The notes: a model not told the origin generated them from the letters alone. Shown: positions 1 through 6,222, counted from the stretch's first letter. The stretch is DNA of 8,755 nt from Candidatus Nitrosymbiomonas sp. (GCA_020724185.1 DYHL01000105.1:1-8755), one strand, 5' to 3'. A program made the numbers and translations.

Positions 1-704
1 CGTTTCTCCGCGAGCAGGGACGCCCGGCGCACTGCGCTGTCGAGCATCCTGGCGGTCAGCCTGCCGGTCTGGGTATTCTGGCGGCTGGGATGGTAGGAGG
101 CGATCAGCACCACCGGCTGGCCGGCCGGCCGCGCGAGCGCGGCCTCTGCCCCGTGCGCAAACGCGGGCCGCGGATACGGCCGTTGCCATTCGAGGTCCGA
201 GACAGCGCGTAGCACCGCGTCAAACGCGACCCGCCCCAACGCGACGATCACCCGCAGGCCGCGCAGAAGCCGGAGTTCCATAACCAGGTATCCCCGGCAA
301 GCGTCTAGTTCCTCTGGCAGGGGTTTGTTGCCCGGAGGTGCGCAGCGGGCCGCGGAGGTGAGGTAGGCGCCGCGGAGCCGCAGCCCATCGCCGCGGTGCT
401 CAGAGGTAGGCTGGGAGGCCAGGCCTGCCCGGTGAAGCGCCGCGGTCAAGAACTCCCCGGAGCCGTCGCCGGTGAACATGCGCCCGGTGCGGTTGGCGCC
501 GTGCGCGGCCGGGGCGAGACCGACCAACAAAATGCGGGCGCGCCGATCCCCGCCCCCGGCCCCCGCCCGCCCCCAGTAGTCCCACGAGCCGTACCGCGGC
601 TTGCGCAGCCGGGCCACGGCTTCCCGGTGGGCCACAAGCCGCGGGCACAGGCGGCATGCAACTATGGCGGAGTTGAGCGCGGCGAGAGAGGAGTACTGGG
701 CCAT
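1..704 (-). CDS. Uracil-DNA glycosylase, family 5 (UDGb), 3' end outside window
   Basis: Removes uracil, and in this family also other deaminated bases such as hypoxanthine, from DNA as the first step of base excision repair. The frame starts at ATG 704 and stays open to the left edge (234 codons seen, close to the usual family length of about 220-230 plus a short tail), so only the stop is missing. Family 5 motif A, GLAPAAHGANRTGR, is at residues 62-75. The C-terminal motif SYHPSRQNTQTGRLT is at 203-217, with His205 in the active-site loop. Four cysteines fit the 4Fe-4S cluster of family 4/5 enzymes: Cys17, Cys20, Cys121 and Cys136 (CxxC, then C-x14-C). Motif A has no acidic or Asn catalytic residue after GLAP, as is known for UDGb; this separates it from family 4. 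An AAGGA Shine-Dalgarno lies 5 nt before the ATG. The gene is divergent from tRNA-Val. Confidence 0.93.
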   Translation of the reverse strand, partial: MAQYSSLAALNSAIVACRLCPRLVAHREAVARLRKPRYGSWDYWGRAGAGGGDRRARILLVGLAPAAHGANRTGRMFTGDGSGEFLTAALHRAGLASQPTSEHRGDGLRLRGAYLTSAARCAPPGNKPLPEELDACRGYLVMELRLLRGLRVIVALGRVAFDAVLRAVSDLEWQRPYPRPAFAHGAEAALARPAGQPVVLIASYHPSRQNTQTGRLTARMLDSAVRRASLLAEK

Positions 705-712
705 GACCTTCC

Positions 713-742
713 TTGACGCTAGTTTTGGCACGGACCTATAAT
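713..742 (+). promoter_or_regulatory. Sigma70-type promoter of tRNA-Val (and probably the aminopeptidase)
   Basis: The -35 box is TTGACG at 713-718 and the perfect -10 box is TATAAT at 737-742, with an 18-bp spacer. Transcription would start near 749, about 12 nt before the mature tRNA. This is the best promoter in the window. No terminator separates the tRNA from the aminopeptidase gene, so this promoter probably serves both. Confidence 0.85.
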
Positions 743-743
743 A
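738..743 (-). promoter_or_regulatory. Possible -10 element for the uracil-DNA glycosylase gene
   Basis: Read on the minus strand, 743-738 is TATTAT. It overlaps the -10 box of the plus-strand tRNA promoter and would give a 5' leader of about 27 nt for the glycosylase mRNA. No good -35 box is seen 16-18 bp upstream, where the sequence is the start of the tRNA gene, so this is only a candidate. Confidence 0.3.
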
Positions 744-760
744 TTCCTTGCCGTCTTCGT

Positions 761-835
761 GGGCGGTTAGCTCAGTGGAAGAGCGCATCCTTCACACGGA
801 TGAGGCCGCAGGTTCAAAACCTGCACCGCCCACCA
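761..835 (+). tRNA. tRNA-Val (anticodon CAC)
   Basis: A complete cloverleaf is visible. Acceptor stem GGGCGGT (761-767) pairs with ACCGCCC (825-831). The D stem is GCTC/GAGC (770-773, 781-784). The anticodon stem is CATCC/GGATG with loop TTCACAC and anticodon CAC at 793-795, reading GUG. The T stem is GCAGG/CCTGC around TTCAAAA. The discriminator is A832 and the CCA end is encoded (833-835). It reads the G-ending valine codon favoured in a G+C-rich genome. Confidence 0.97.
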
Positions 836-840
836 CCCCT

Positions 841-846
841 GGAGGT
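841..846 (+). promoter_or_regulatory. Shine-Dalgarno of the aminopeptidase gene, next to the tRNA
   Basis: GGAGGT at 841-846 lies 5 nt before ATG 852 and begins only 5 nt after the CCA end of tRNA-Val. It fixes the aminopeptidase start and implies that tRNA 3' processing cuts the shared transcript just upstream of the ribosome binding site. Confidence 0.85.
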
Positions 847-851
847 ACGCA

Positions 852-1955
852 ATGACTGACCCGCGCCTCGCCAAACTCGCAGAGGTATTGACCCACTACT
901 CGCTGAAGGTGCGGCCAGGCCAACTCGTCCGCATCTCCGGCCCGGCGCTGGCCGCGCCGCTCATCGCCGAGGCATATCGCGCGGCCCTTGAGGCCGGCGC
1001 GCACGTCCACACGCGCGTGCACGTTGACGGCCTCGACGAGCTGTTCTTCAAGAGGGCGACCGACGAGCAACTGCGTTACGTCTCGCCCCTGGCCGAGCAC
1101 GAGGTCGAGAAGATTGACGCCGAACTTGGGATCTGGGCGCACTACAACACCCGGTCCCTGACAGGCGTGGACCCGGCCCGCCAGGCCATCCGCCGCGAGG
1201 CCACCCGCGCCCTGAACCGGCGGTTCCTCGAGCGCGCCGCCAGCGGAGCGCTGCGCTGGTGCGGCACCCAGTACCCCACGTACGCCGATGCCCAGGACGC
1301 CGAGATGTCGCTGGCCGAGTACGAGGAGTTCGTGTTTGGCGCAGGACTGATAGACCACCCCGACCCCGTCGCGGCGTGGGAGAAGGTGCATCGGGAGCAA
1401 GAGCGCATCGTACGCCTGCTGGAGGCGAAGGACGAGATGCGCCTCGTGGGCCCGGACGTTGACCTGACCGTGCGCACGGGCGGCCGCCGGTGGATGAACG
1501 CGGCGGGCGAGCACAACTTCCCCGACGGCGAGGTCTTCACCGGACCGATTGAGAACGCCACGGCCGGCCGCGTGAGGTTCTCGTTTCCAGCCATCTACAG
1601 CGGACGCGAGGTGCACGGGATAACCCTGACCTTTGCCGAAGGGCGCGTGGTCGAGGCAACGGCGGAGAAGGGCGAGGAGTTCCTGCGCGCGATGCTGGAT
1701 CTCGATGCAGGTGCCCGCGTACTCGGGGAGTTCGCCTTTGGGCTGAACTACGGCATCACCCGGTTCACGAAGAACATCCTGTTCGACGAGAAGATTGGCG
1801 GCACCGTGCACCTGGCAGTGGGCGCGGCTTACCCCGAGACCGGCGGCACCAACACGTCAGGGCTGCACTGGGACATGATCTGCGACCTGCGGGCCGAAAG
1901 CGAGGTCTGGGCCGACGGCGAGGTGATCTACCGGAACGGGTCCTTCCTGGTGTAG
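852..1955 (+). CDS. M29-family metallo-aminopeptidase (AmpS/PepS/AmpT type)
   Basis: Cytoplasmic exopeptidase that removes N-terminal residues from peptides, using two divalent metal ions; in known members these are zinc or cobalt. The product is 367 residues, slightly shorter than the usual 400 or so. The metal ligands are in place: Glu227 (in DGEVFTGP), Glu293 (in LGEF), His320 and Tyr327 (in VHLAVGAAYPET), and His339 and Asp341 (in GLHWDMICDL). The segment YPTYADAQDAEMSLAEYEEF (141-160) is also typical. There is no signal peptide or membrane segment. It starts at ATG 852 behind a strong Shine-Dalgarno. It follows tRNA-Val with no room for its own promoter, so it is probably read from the tRNA promoter. 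The 3' end is convergent with a small unknown gene 11 bp away. The substrate range of this family is broad and cannot be read from sequence. Confidence 0.94.
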   Translation: MTDPRLAKLAEVLTHYSLKVRPGQLVRISGPALAAPLIAEAYRAALEAGAHVHTRVHVDGLDELFFKRATDEQLRYVSPLAEHEVEKIDAELGIWAHYNTRSLTGVDPARQAIRREATRALNRRFLERAASGALRWCGTQYPTYADAQDAEMSLAEYEEFVFGAGLIDHPDPVAAWEKVHREQERIVRLLEAKDEMRLVGPDVDLTVRTGGRRWMNAAGEHNFPDGEVFTGPIENATAGRVRFSFPAIYSGREVHGITLTFAEGRVVEATAEKGEEFLRAMLDLDAGARVLGEFAFGLNYGITRFTKNILFDEKIGGTVHLAVGAAYPETGGTNTSGLHWDMICDLRAESEVWADGEVIYRNGSFLV

Positions 1956-1966
1956 GGCGGGCCTCG

Positions 1967-2239
1967 CTAGGAGCGCTCGATGTCCTCGATTAGCTCATCG
2001 AACAGCAGGTGGGTTTCTTCGCTGACCTGATCGGCCATCTCGGCGTAGCGTTGGTGTTCCATCGCTTTGGTGTGGATGTTGTTTAGCATGTTGGCTTCGA
2101 TCTCGCGCAGGAACGCGACGACGTCGCTTCGTGGGAATTCACCGAACTCCCTGTTCCGGAGCCGGCGCACGAACTCGTCGAAGTCCCGCATCTCAACCTG
2201 ACAGAGCTGCTCGTAGATCTCCCAAAGCCGCTCAGTCAC
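1967..2239 (-). CDS. Small acidic helical protein of unknown function (90 aa)
   Basis: I do not recognise this protein. It has 90 residues, is rich in Glu, Asp and Arg, and has no Pro/Gly-rich or membrane stretch, so it is probably a soluble, mostly alpha-helical protein. The N-terminal half (LWEIYEQLCQVEMRDFDEFV, then RLRNREF) and the C-terminal half (EMADQVSEETHLLFDELIED) both have heptad-like hydrophobic spacing, which suggests a helical bundle or self-association. There is one Cys (residue 13) and no metal-binding motif. The start is GTG 2239 with GGAGG at 2250-2246, 6 nt upstream. Codon use matches the neighbours, which supports a real gene. It stands alone between the convergent aminopeptidase and the divergent tRNA-Thr, so context gives no role. 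Confidence 0.72.
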   Translation of the reverse strand: MTERLWEIYEQLCQVEMRDFDEFVRRLRNREFGEFPRSDVVAFLREIEANMLNNIHTKAMEHQRYAEMADQVSEETHLLFDELIEDIERS

Positions 2240-2250
2240 GACGAACCTCC

Positions 2251-2383
2251 AAGACAGGTTCTTGTGGCGATGTTCGCGCGCATCCCCCGTATTCCTTCAT
2301 GCCCAATTGATGTTCGTCGCTGCCGCGCTTTCCCATGCACCTCCGTGCCCTGTGAACTGAACTGGTACGGGAGCGGCCGGGTT
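2251..2383. other. Intergenic region between small gene and tRNA-Thr promoter
   Basis: This stretch must hold the leftward promoter of the 90-residue gene, but I see no convincing -35/-10 pair. On the minus strand it contains a 34-codon open frame (ATG 2336 to TGA 2232) that overlaps the GTG of the 90-residue gene. A GGAGG lies only 3 nt before its ATG, and its codon use is not like that of the neighbours. It may be a leader peptide or may be chance. Confidence 0.4.
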
Positions 2384-2392
2384 TGCTACAAT
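2384..2392 (+). promoter_or_regulatory. Extended -10 promoter of tRNA-Thr
   Basis: TGC TACAAT at 2384-2392 is an extended -10 element (TGn before TACAAT). It would start transcription near 2399, about 6 nt before the mature tRNA. The -35 region is poor (TGGTAC at 2363-2368, spacer 18), which fits an extended -10 promoter that does not depend on a strong -35. Confidence 0.65.
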
Positions 2393-2404
2393 GAGGTCGT
2401 TCGG

Positions 2405-2479
2405 GCCGGCGTAGCTCAGTGGTAGAGCAGCGCACTCGTAATGCGCAGGTCACGAGTTCGAATCTCGTCGCCGGCTCCA
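2405..2479 (+). tRNA. tRNA-Thr (anticodon CGT)
   Basis: Complete cloverleaf: acceptor GCCGGCG (2405-2411) with CGCCGGC (2469-2475), D stem GCTC/GAGC, anticodon stem GCGCA/TGCGC with loop CTCGTAA and anticodon CGT at 2437-2439, and T stem ACGAG/CTCGT around TTCGAAT. The discriminator is T2476 and CCA is encoded (2477-2479). It reads ACG. Confidence 0.97.
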
Positions 2480-2492
2480 GATGAGATACAGA

Positions 2493-2519
2493 AAGGACGC
2501 GGGGTCGAAGACCGTCCTT
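2493..2519 (+). terminator. Hairpin after tRNA-Thr, possible terminator
   Basis: AAGGAC (2493-2498) pairs with GTCCTT (2514-2519). Inside it, GGTC (2503-2506) pairs with GACC (2510-2513) around a GAA loop, leaving a 4-nt bulge on the 5' side. The position 14 nt after the tRNA suits a terminator, but no T-run follows, so termination is uncertain. Confidence 0.4.
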
Positions 2520-2578
2520 CCCAGACGGGCCGTCGCCAAGATGGACGTGGACTTCAGGCTGGTTGCCAACCAGCTGGT
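2520..2578. other. Spacer between tRNA-Thr hairpin and kinase gene end
   Basis: No recognised gene. A plus-strand open frame (ATG 2481, with a second ATG at 2541) has mostly G/C in the third codon position and reads MDVDFRLVANQLVYGI from 2541. It then continues only as antisense to the kinase. It may be the stump of an old gene cut by the operon junction, or chance in G+C-rich DNA. Confidence 0.35.
2558..2574 (-). terminator. Perfect inverted repeat just past the kinase stop, possible operon terminator
   Basis: GCTGGTTG C CAACCAGC has 8-base perfect arms around one central base. As RNA it would fold with a 7-bp stem and a GCC loop. It begins 4 nt beyond the kinase stop codon, where an operon terminator is expected. 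There is no T-run on either side, so it could instead be an mRNA-end stabiliser or a protein site. Confidence 0.4.
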
Positions 2579-3553
2579 CTACGGCATCCCGCCGGGATCG
2601 GCTCCTTCCTCGCGCGTAGCGAGGAACGCTTCAGCGCGTTGCCGCGTGGGGATCGGGGCAACTGCGCCGAGCCCGGTTGCGGTGATAGCACCCACGGCGT
2701 TAGCGAAGAGGGCCGCGCGCTCCGGGGTCGCGCCGCGAAGCCACTCGACCAGGAAGGCCGCGGCGAACGCATCGCCCGCGCCCGTCGCATCCAGGACATC
2801 CACCTTCCAGGCCGGGATCGTCACGGCGGCGCCCTCCGCGGAGACCACAGCGCAGCCGCCGGCTCCCATCTTCACGACGACCAGGCGTGGCCCCGCGCCG
2901 GCGAGGCGTCGGGCCACGTCCTCGACCGGCTCGTCACCGTACAGGTGGACCGCGTCCTCGGTGCTTATGAAGACGACGTCGGCCCGGGGAACGACGCTCT
3001 CCACCGCCGCCCGCGCAACGGAAAGCGGCCACAGCTTGGGCCGGATGTTGGCGTCGTAGCTCACAAGTGCGCCGCTGGCCCTCGCCCGGTCGATCGCGGC
3101 GCCCACCGCGGCGCGGCTCGACTCTGAGATGGCCTGGGAGATCCCGCTCGTGTGAAAGAGCATTGCCCCGGCTAGGTATGCGGGATCCACGTCCTCAGGG
3201 CCGAGGCGGCTCGCGGCCGACCCGGCGCGGTAGTAGGTGAAGTCGTGCCCGCCTCCCTCCTTGAGCGAGATGAAGTAGACCGCGGTGAACCCCTCGGGTT
3301 CGACGACAACGCGGGAGGCATCCACGCCCTCCCTGAGCCACAGATCGAGGAACGACCTGCCGAACTCGTCGCCGCCGACCCTGGTCACATAACCGGCCGA
3401 GGCGCCCAGTCGGGCAGCGGCCACAATGAAGTTCGAGGTGTCACCACCAAAGCCGCGGCGGAACGCGGTTACCTCGCCGAGCCTGCCGCGCTCCTCGGCC
3501 GCGAACTCGACCATCGGCTCGCCGAGGGCTACGATCTCCGGCAAACCACCCAC
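2579..3553 (-). CDS. kdgK: PfkB-family sugar kinase, probable 2-keto-3-deoxygluconate kinase
   Basis: Likely transfers phosphate from ATP to 2-keto-3-deoxy-D-gluconate, giving KDPG for cleavage by an aldolase not present here. PfkB features are clear: the sugar-binding GFGGDTSN at 35-41 with Asp38, DANIRPKLW at 167-175 as in KDG kinases, and signature 2 DATGAGDAF at 255-263 with catalytic base Asp261. FHTSGISQAISE (133-144) also resembles KDG kinases. Length 324 is normal. The start is unsure. GTG 3553 gives the longest frame, but its Shine-Dalgarno is poor. TTG 3544, preceded by a G-rich stretch, would give MPEIVALGEP, which looks like the usual family N-terminus. It is the last gene of the operon, 42 nt after the IclR gene. 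The family assignment is firm; the substrate is inferred from local similarity and context. Fructokinase or ribokinase activity is less likely. Confidence 0.88.
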   Translation of the reverse strand: MGGLPEIVALGEPMVEFAAEERGRLGEVTAFRRGFGGDTSNFIVAAARLGASAGYVTRVGGDEFGRSFLDLWLREGVDASRVVVEPEGFTAVYFISLKEGGGHDFTYYRAGSAASRLGPEDVDPAYLAGAMLFHTSGISQAISESSRAAVGAAIDRARASGALVSYDANIRPKLWPLSVARAAVESVVPRADVVFISTEDAVHLYGDEPVEDVARRLAGAGPRLVVVKMGAGGCAVVSAEGAAVTIPAWKVDVLDATGAGDAFAAAFLVEWLRGATPERAALFANAVGAITATGLGAVAPIPTRQRAEAFLATREEGADPGGMP

Positions 3554-3595
3554 CCCCAGATGCGCGAGGAGCGGCCTCTCGCGGCGCAGCTCCGG

Positions 3596-4381
3596 CTACG
3601 CATGTCCCACCGGGCCTCCCTTTCCGGCCCAGCCCAAGGCCTGTGAGATCCGCATGGCAGCCTCCCGCACACGCGGGCCCAACTCCCGCCTGATCCGCTC
3701 TAGCGTGATGCTCTTCGTGGAGCCCGACAGGCTGATGGCGCCGGCCACTGCGCCCCGGTGGTCGAGGATCGCGGCACCCACGCACCGGATTCCCTCCTCG
3801 TTCTCCACGTTGTCGATGGCGTACCCCCGCGTGCGCGTGGCGGCGAGCTCGACCATCATCTGCTCGGGCTCTGTGATCGTCCTGGGAGTCCGGCGGGGCA
3901 TGTCAACCGCGCGGAGGATTCCCCGCACAGTATCAGGAGGCATGCAGGCGAGCATGGCCTTGCCCAGAGACGTGCAGTGGGCAGGCATTATCCTCCCTAT
4001 GGCCGAGGCCATTCGGAACGGCCCCGGCGGCTCAGCTTTCTCGATGTAGACGACCTGCCCCCGTTCCAGGACTCCGACGTGCACGGTCTGTCCGGTCTGA
4101 TCGCGTAGATCGAGCACGTGCGGCCTGCTGGCGGCGCGCAACTCGGTTTGCTCAAGCCGCTGCGCCGCGAGCCAGAGGATGCGCGACCCTATCACGAATC
4201 TTCCGTCGGTCGCCGCGACGGCCCCGTGGCTGCCGAGCGTGCTCAGCAGGCGGTACACTGTGGGCCTGGGCAGCGAGACCAGCGAACCGATCTCCTTCAC
4301 CGTAAGGGGACGGCCTGCCCGGCCCATCGCCTCGAGGATGGCCATCGCACGCTCGACAGACTGGACGGAGTTGCGCGTCAT
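3596..4381 (-). CDS. IclR-family transcriptional regulator (likely KDG/sugar-acid responsive)
   Basis: DNA-binding regulator of 261 residues, the usual IclR length. The N-terminal winged helix-turn-helix spans about residues 5-65: SVQSVERAMAILEAM, then LTVKEIGSLVSLPRPTVYRLLSTL with the recognition helix near 39-49, then the wing FVIG. The effector domain follows (about 80-250), with MPAHCTSLGKAMLA (132-145) and the family signature around AIDNVENEEGIRCVGAAILD (188-207). Starts at ATG 4381; GAGG at 4392-4389 sits 7 nt upstream and overlaps the stop region of the dehydrogenase gene. It lies inside the operon between the Ldh2-type gene and the kinase, so it probably autoregulates along with the catabolic genes. 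KdgR of enterobacteria is an IclR protein that senses KDG; a similar role here is inference. The operator would be upstream of the first operon gene, outside the window. Confidence 0.92.
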   Translation of the reverse strand: MTRNSVQSVERAMAILEAMGRAGRPLTVKEIGSLVSLPRPTVYRLLSTLGSHGAVAATDGRFVIGSRILWLAAQRLEQTELRAASRPHVLDLRDQTGQTVHVGVLERGQVVYIEKAEPPGPFRMASAIGRIMPAHCTSLGKAMLACMPPDTVRGILRAVDMPRRTPRTITEPEQMMVELAATRTRGYAIDNVENEEGIRCVGAAILDHRGAVAGAISLSGSTKSITLERIRRELGPRVREAAMRISQALGWAGKGGPVGHA

Positions 4382-4390
4382 CGCGTTACC

Positions 4391-5443
4391 TCACAGCGGC
4401 TGCGGGGCGTCCATGCCGGCTTCGGCGGCGAGGCGCTCCGTCGCCTCGACCACGTGGTCCGGCAGCGGGATGCCGTTCCGCGAATAATCCAGCATACTCA
4501 AGTGTTCTCTCTCGCCGGGCAGGTAGACACGATCATACCCCTCGGCAGGAGGCAGGGACCTGACCTCCCTGATCAAGTTGTCCACGCGCGCCGCGAACTT
4601 CGCCTTCGGGCCGAAAGCCTCGACCGACAGCGCCAGCATGAGGTGGCCAACTCCCTGGGGGCGGTCTAGTTGCTCGTAGAGAGGCGCGATCGCCGGCCCT
4701 GAGAGGGCTCCGGTGAGCAACCCCGCGAGCACGTCGATCATGAACGAGACTCCCGACCCCTTCGGACCCCCAAACGGCAACAGCGCCCCGCAGAGGGCCG
4801 CCGCGGGATCCGTCGTGGCTCGCCCCTTCGAGTCCAGCGCCCATCCGGACTCGATCTGCTCTCCGCGCGCCTCCGCGGCCTGGATCCGGCTGTGCGGGAC
4901 GACGCTTGTGGCCATGTCCAGGACCAGCGGAGGCTCCTCCCCGGCAGGGACGCCGATCGCCAGGGGATTTGTGCCGAGGTACTTGGTGCGTGCCCCCCAG
5001 GGGGCGACCTGGGAGTCGGCGTTGCTGATCGCCACACCGACCATTCCAAGGGCGACCGCCCGCATTGCCAGCCAGGCCAACATGCCGCAATGGTTGCTGT
5101 TGCGGACGCCGACGAAGCCGGCGCCGTGAGCGGCGGCGCGATCCGCGGCCAGATCCATCGCCCTCGCCGCCATCGCGATGCCGAACCCTGCTCCCGCGTC
5201 TACCACGGCCACCGGACCGGTGTCTGCGACCACGGACAGCGAGGCGTCGGCGTTGATCGAACCGGCCCGAAGCCGCGTGACGTAGATCCCCGCACGGAGC
5301 ACCCCGTGCGTGTGTACGCCACGGAGGTCGGCGGCGACGAGGCCTTCGGTGACGAGCCCGGCGTCCTCTGGCCGCGCGCCTGTCCGCTCGAGCGCTGAAG
5401 CCACGAACTCGTGGAGTGCTGATGCTGCAAAGCGCCTGCTCAT
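4391..5443 (-). CDS. Ldh2/malate-lactate dehydrogenase family NAD(P)-dependent oxidoreductase
   Basis: Member of the family that includes 2,3-diketo-L-gulonate reductase, ureidoglycolate dehydrogenase, L-sulfolactate dehydrogenase and some malate dehydrogenases; all use NAD(P)H on 2-keto or 2-hydroxy acids. The product is 350 residues. The hallmark DLRGVHTHGVLR (39-50) carries His44, and NSNHCG (115-120) carries His118, the expected catalytic His. GTNPLAIGVPA (157-167), LDMATS (175-180) and LLPFGGPKGSG (221-231) are the usual nucleotide- and substrate-loop motifs. I chose ATG 5443, 11 nt after AGGAGG (5460-5455), because MSRRFAASALHEF matches the family N-terminus. Earlier in-frame starts (ATG 5467, GTG 5488) would add an unconserved leader. 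The gap to the upstream short-chain dehydrogenase is 32 nt, and the IclR gene follows 9 nt later. In this operon a reductase or dehydrogenase of a sugar-derived keto acid is likely; the exact substrate cannot be told. Confidence 0.9.
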   Translation of the reverse strand: MSRRFAASALHEFVASALERTGARPEDAGLVTEGLVAADLRGVHTHGVLRAGIYVTRLRAGSINADASLSVVADTGPVAVVDAGAGFGIAMAARAMDLAADRAAAHGAGFVGVRNSNHCGMLAWLAMRAVALGMVGVAISNADSQVAPWGARTKYLGTNPLAIGVPAGEEPPLVLDMATSVVPHSRIQAAEARGEQIESGWALDSKGRATTDPAAALCGALLPFGGPKGSGVSFMIDVLAGLLTGALSGPAIAPLYEQLDRPQGVGHLMLALSVEAFGPKAKFAARVDNLIREVRSLPPAEGYDRVYLPGEREHLSMLDYSRNGIPLPDHVVEATERLAAEAGMDAPQPL

Positions 5444-5454
5444 TCTGCCCGTAT

Positions 5455-5460
5455 CCTCCT
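5455..5460 (-). promoter_or_regulatory. Shine-Dalgarno choosing the Ldh2-family gene start
   Basis: On the minus strand, 5460-5455 reads AGGAGG, 11 nt before ATG 5443. The upstream ATG 5467 and GTG 5488 have no comparable site. The spacing is a little long, but this favours 5443. Confidence 0.65.
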
Positions 5461-5475
5461 CAGCCATCCGCGCGC

Positions 5476-6222
5476 TCAATCCATCCACGCCCCGCCGTTC
5501 ACGTCGAGGGTCTCGCCGGTTATGAACCCCGCCTCGTTCGACGCGAGGAACGCCACCGCCGCGGCCACCTCATCTACTGAGCCCAACCTGCCCAGCGGGA
5601 TGCCCGCCAGGATAGCCGCGCGCTTCTCTGCCGGCCACTCGGCGCTCATCTCGGTCTCGACCGCGTGCGGGGCCACGGCGTTGACCGTGATGCCCGCCGG
5701 AGCCAGTTCGCGGGCGAGCGACTTGGTGAGCGCGATGACGCCCGCCTTGGACGGCCCGTAGCCCGGGGCCGAGGCAATGTCGCCCATCTTTCCGGCGATG
5801 GAGGTGATGCTGATTATCCTACCCCATCCAGCCTCCCGAAGGAGCGGCACCGCGGCCTTGCAGCAGTAGAAGGCGCCCGTCAGGTTGACGGCGATCACGC
5901 GGTGCCAATCGTCGAGGCTCATTGATTCCAGGCTTCCCCTGCGGATGATGCCGGCGTTGTTCACCAGGATCTCAAGGCCGCCGAACTCGGAGCGCGCGGT
6001 CTCGACCATGCGCACCACGGCGTCCCAGTCCGAAACGTCGGCGGCCGCGCCGACCGCGCGCAGGCCGCGCCTCCTGAGTTCCTCCACCGTCGCGTTGGCA
6101 GCCCTGGCGTCCACGTCGCTGGCGAGCACCGCTGCACCCTCGGAGGCCAGGCGCAGCGCGATCGCACGGCCGATTCCCCTACCCGCGCCGGTGACTATTG
6201 CCCTACGCCCACTGAGCCTCAT
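5476..6222 (-). CDS. Short-chain dehydrogenase/reductase (SDR), NAD-preferring, sugar-acid pathway
   Basis: Classical SDR of 248 residues. The cofactor motif TGAGRGIG is at 11-18. Asp36 after the second strand (ASDVDA) suggests NAD(H) rather than NADP(H). NNAG is at 88-91, Asn113 is present, and the catalytic Ser141, Tyr155 and Lys159 are in ITSIAGK and YGPSK. The C-terminal GFITGETLDVNGG is typical. The start ATG 6222 overlaps the upstream dehydrogenase stop as ATGA, and an AAGGGG site lies 5 nt upstream, so translation of the two is probably coupled; the open frame beyond this ATG is an extension without a start signal. Among SDRs in similar settings are gluconate 5-dehydrogenase (IdnO/Gno) and KduD, both of which act near KDG. 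Coupling to a zinc dehydrogenase recalls the IdnD-IdnO pair. The substrate is inference; the fold and cofactor are clear. Confidence 0.91.
   Translation of the reverse strand: MRLSGRRAIVTGAGRGIGRAIALRLASEGAAVLASDVDARAANATVEELRRRGLRAVGAAADVSDWDAVVRMVETARSEFGGLEILVNNAGIIRRGSLESMSLDDWHRVIAVNLTGAFYCCKAAVPLLREAGWGRIISITSIAGKMGDIASAPGYGPSKAGVIALTKSLARELAPAGITVNAVAPHAVETEMSAEWPAEKRAAILAGIPLGRLGSVDEVAAAVAFLASNEAGFITGETLDVNGGAWMD

Noticed and set aside
396..716. A 106-codon plus-strand open frame at the left end
   Set aside because: It lies antisense to the uracil-DNA glycosylase, is low-complexity in Pro, Gly and Arg, and has no ribosome binding site. It is a typical shadow frame of G+C-rich coding DNA.
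792..1811. A 339-codon minus-strand open frame across the aminopeptidase gene
   Set aside because: It is antisense to a gene with all its metal ligands. Its C-terminal coding runs toward the antisense of tRNA-Val and ends GGAGFEPAASSV, a well-known spurious tRNA-antisense peptide.
1972..1979. GAGCGCTC palindrome at the convergent gene ends as a terminator
   Set aside because: It is only 8 bases, has no loop and no T-run, and lies inside the end of the 90-residue gene.
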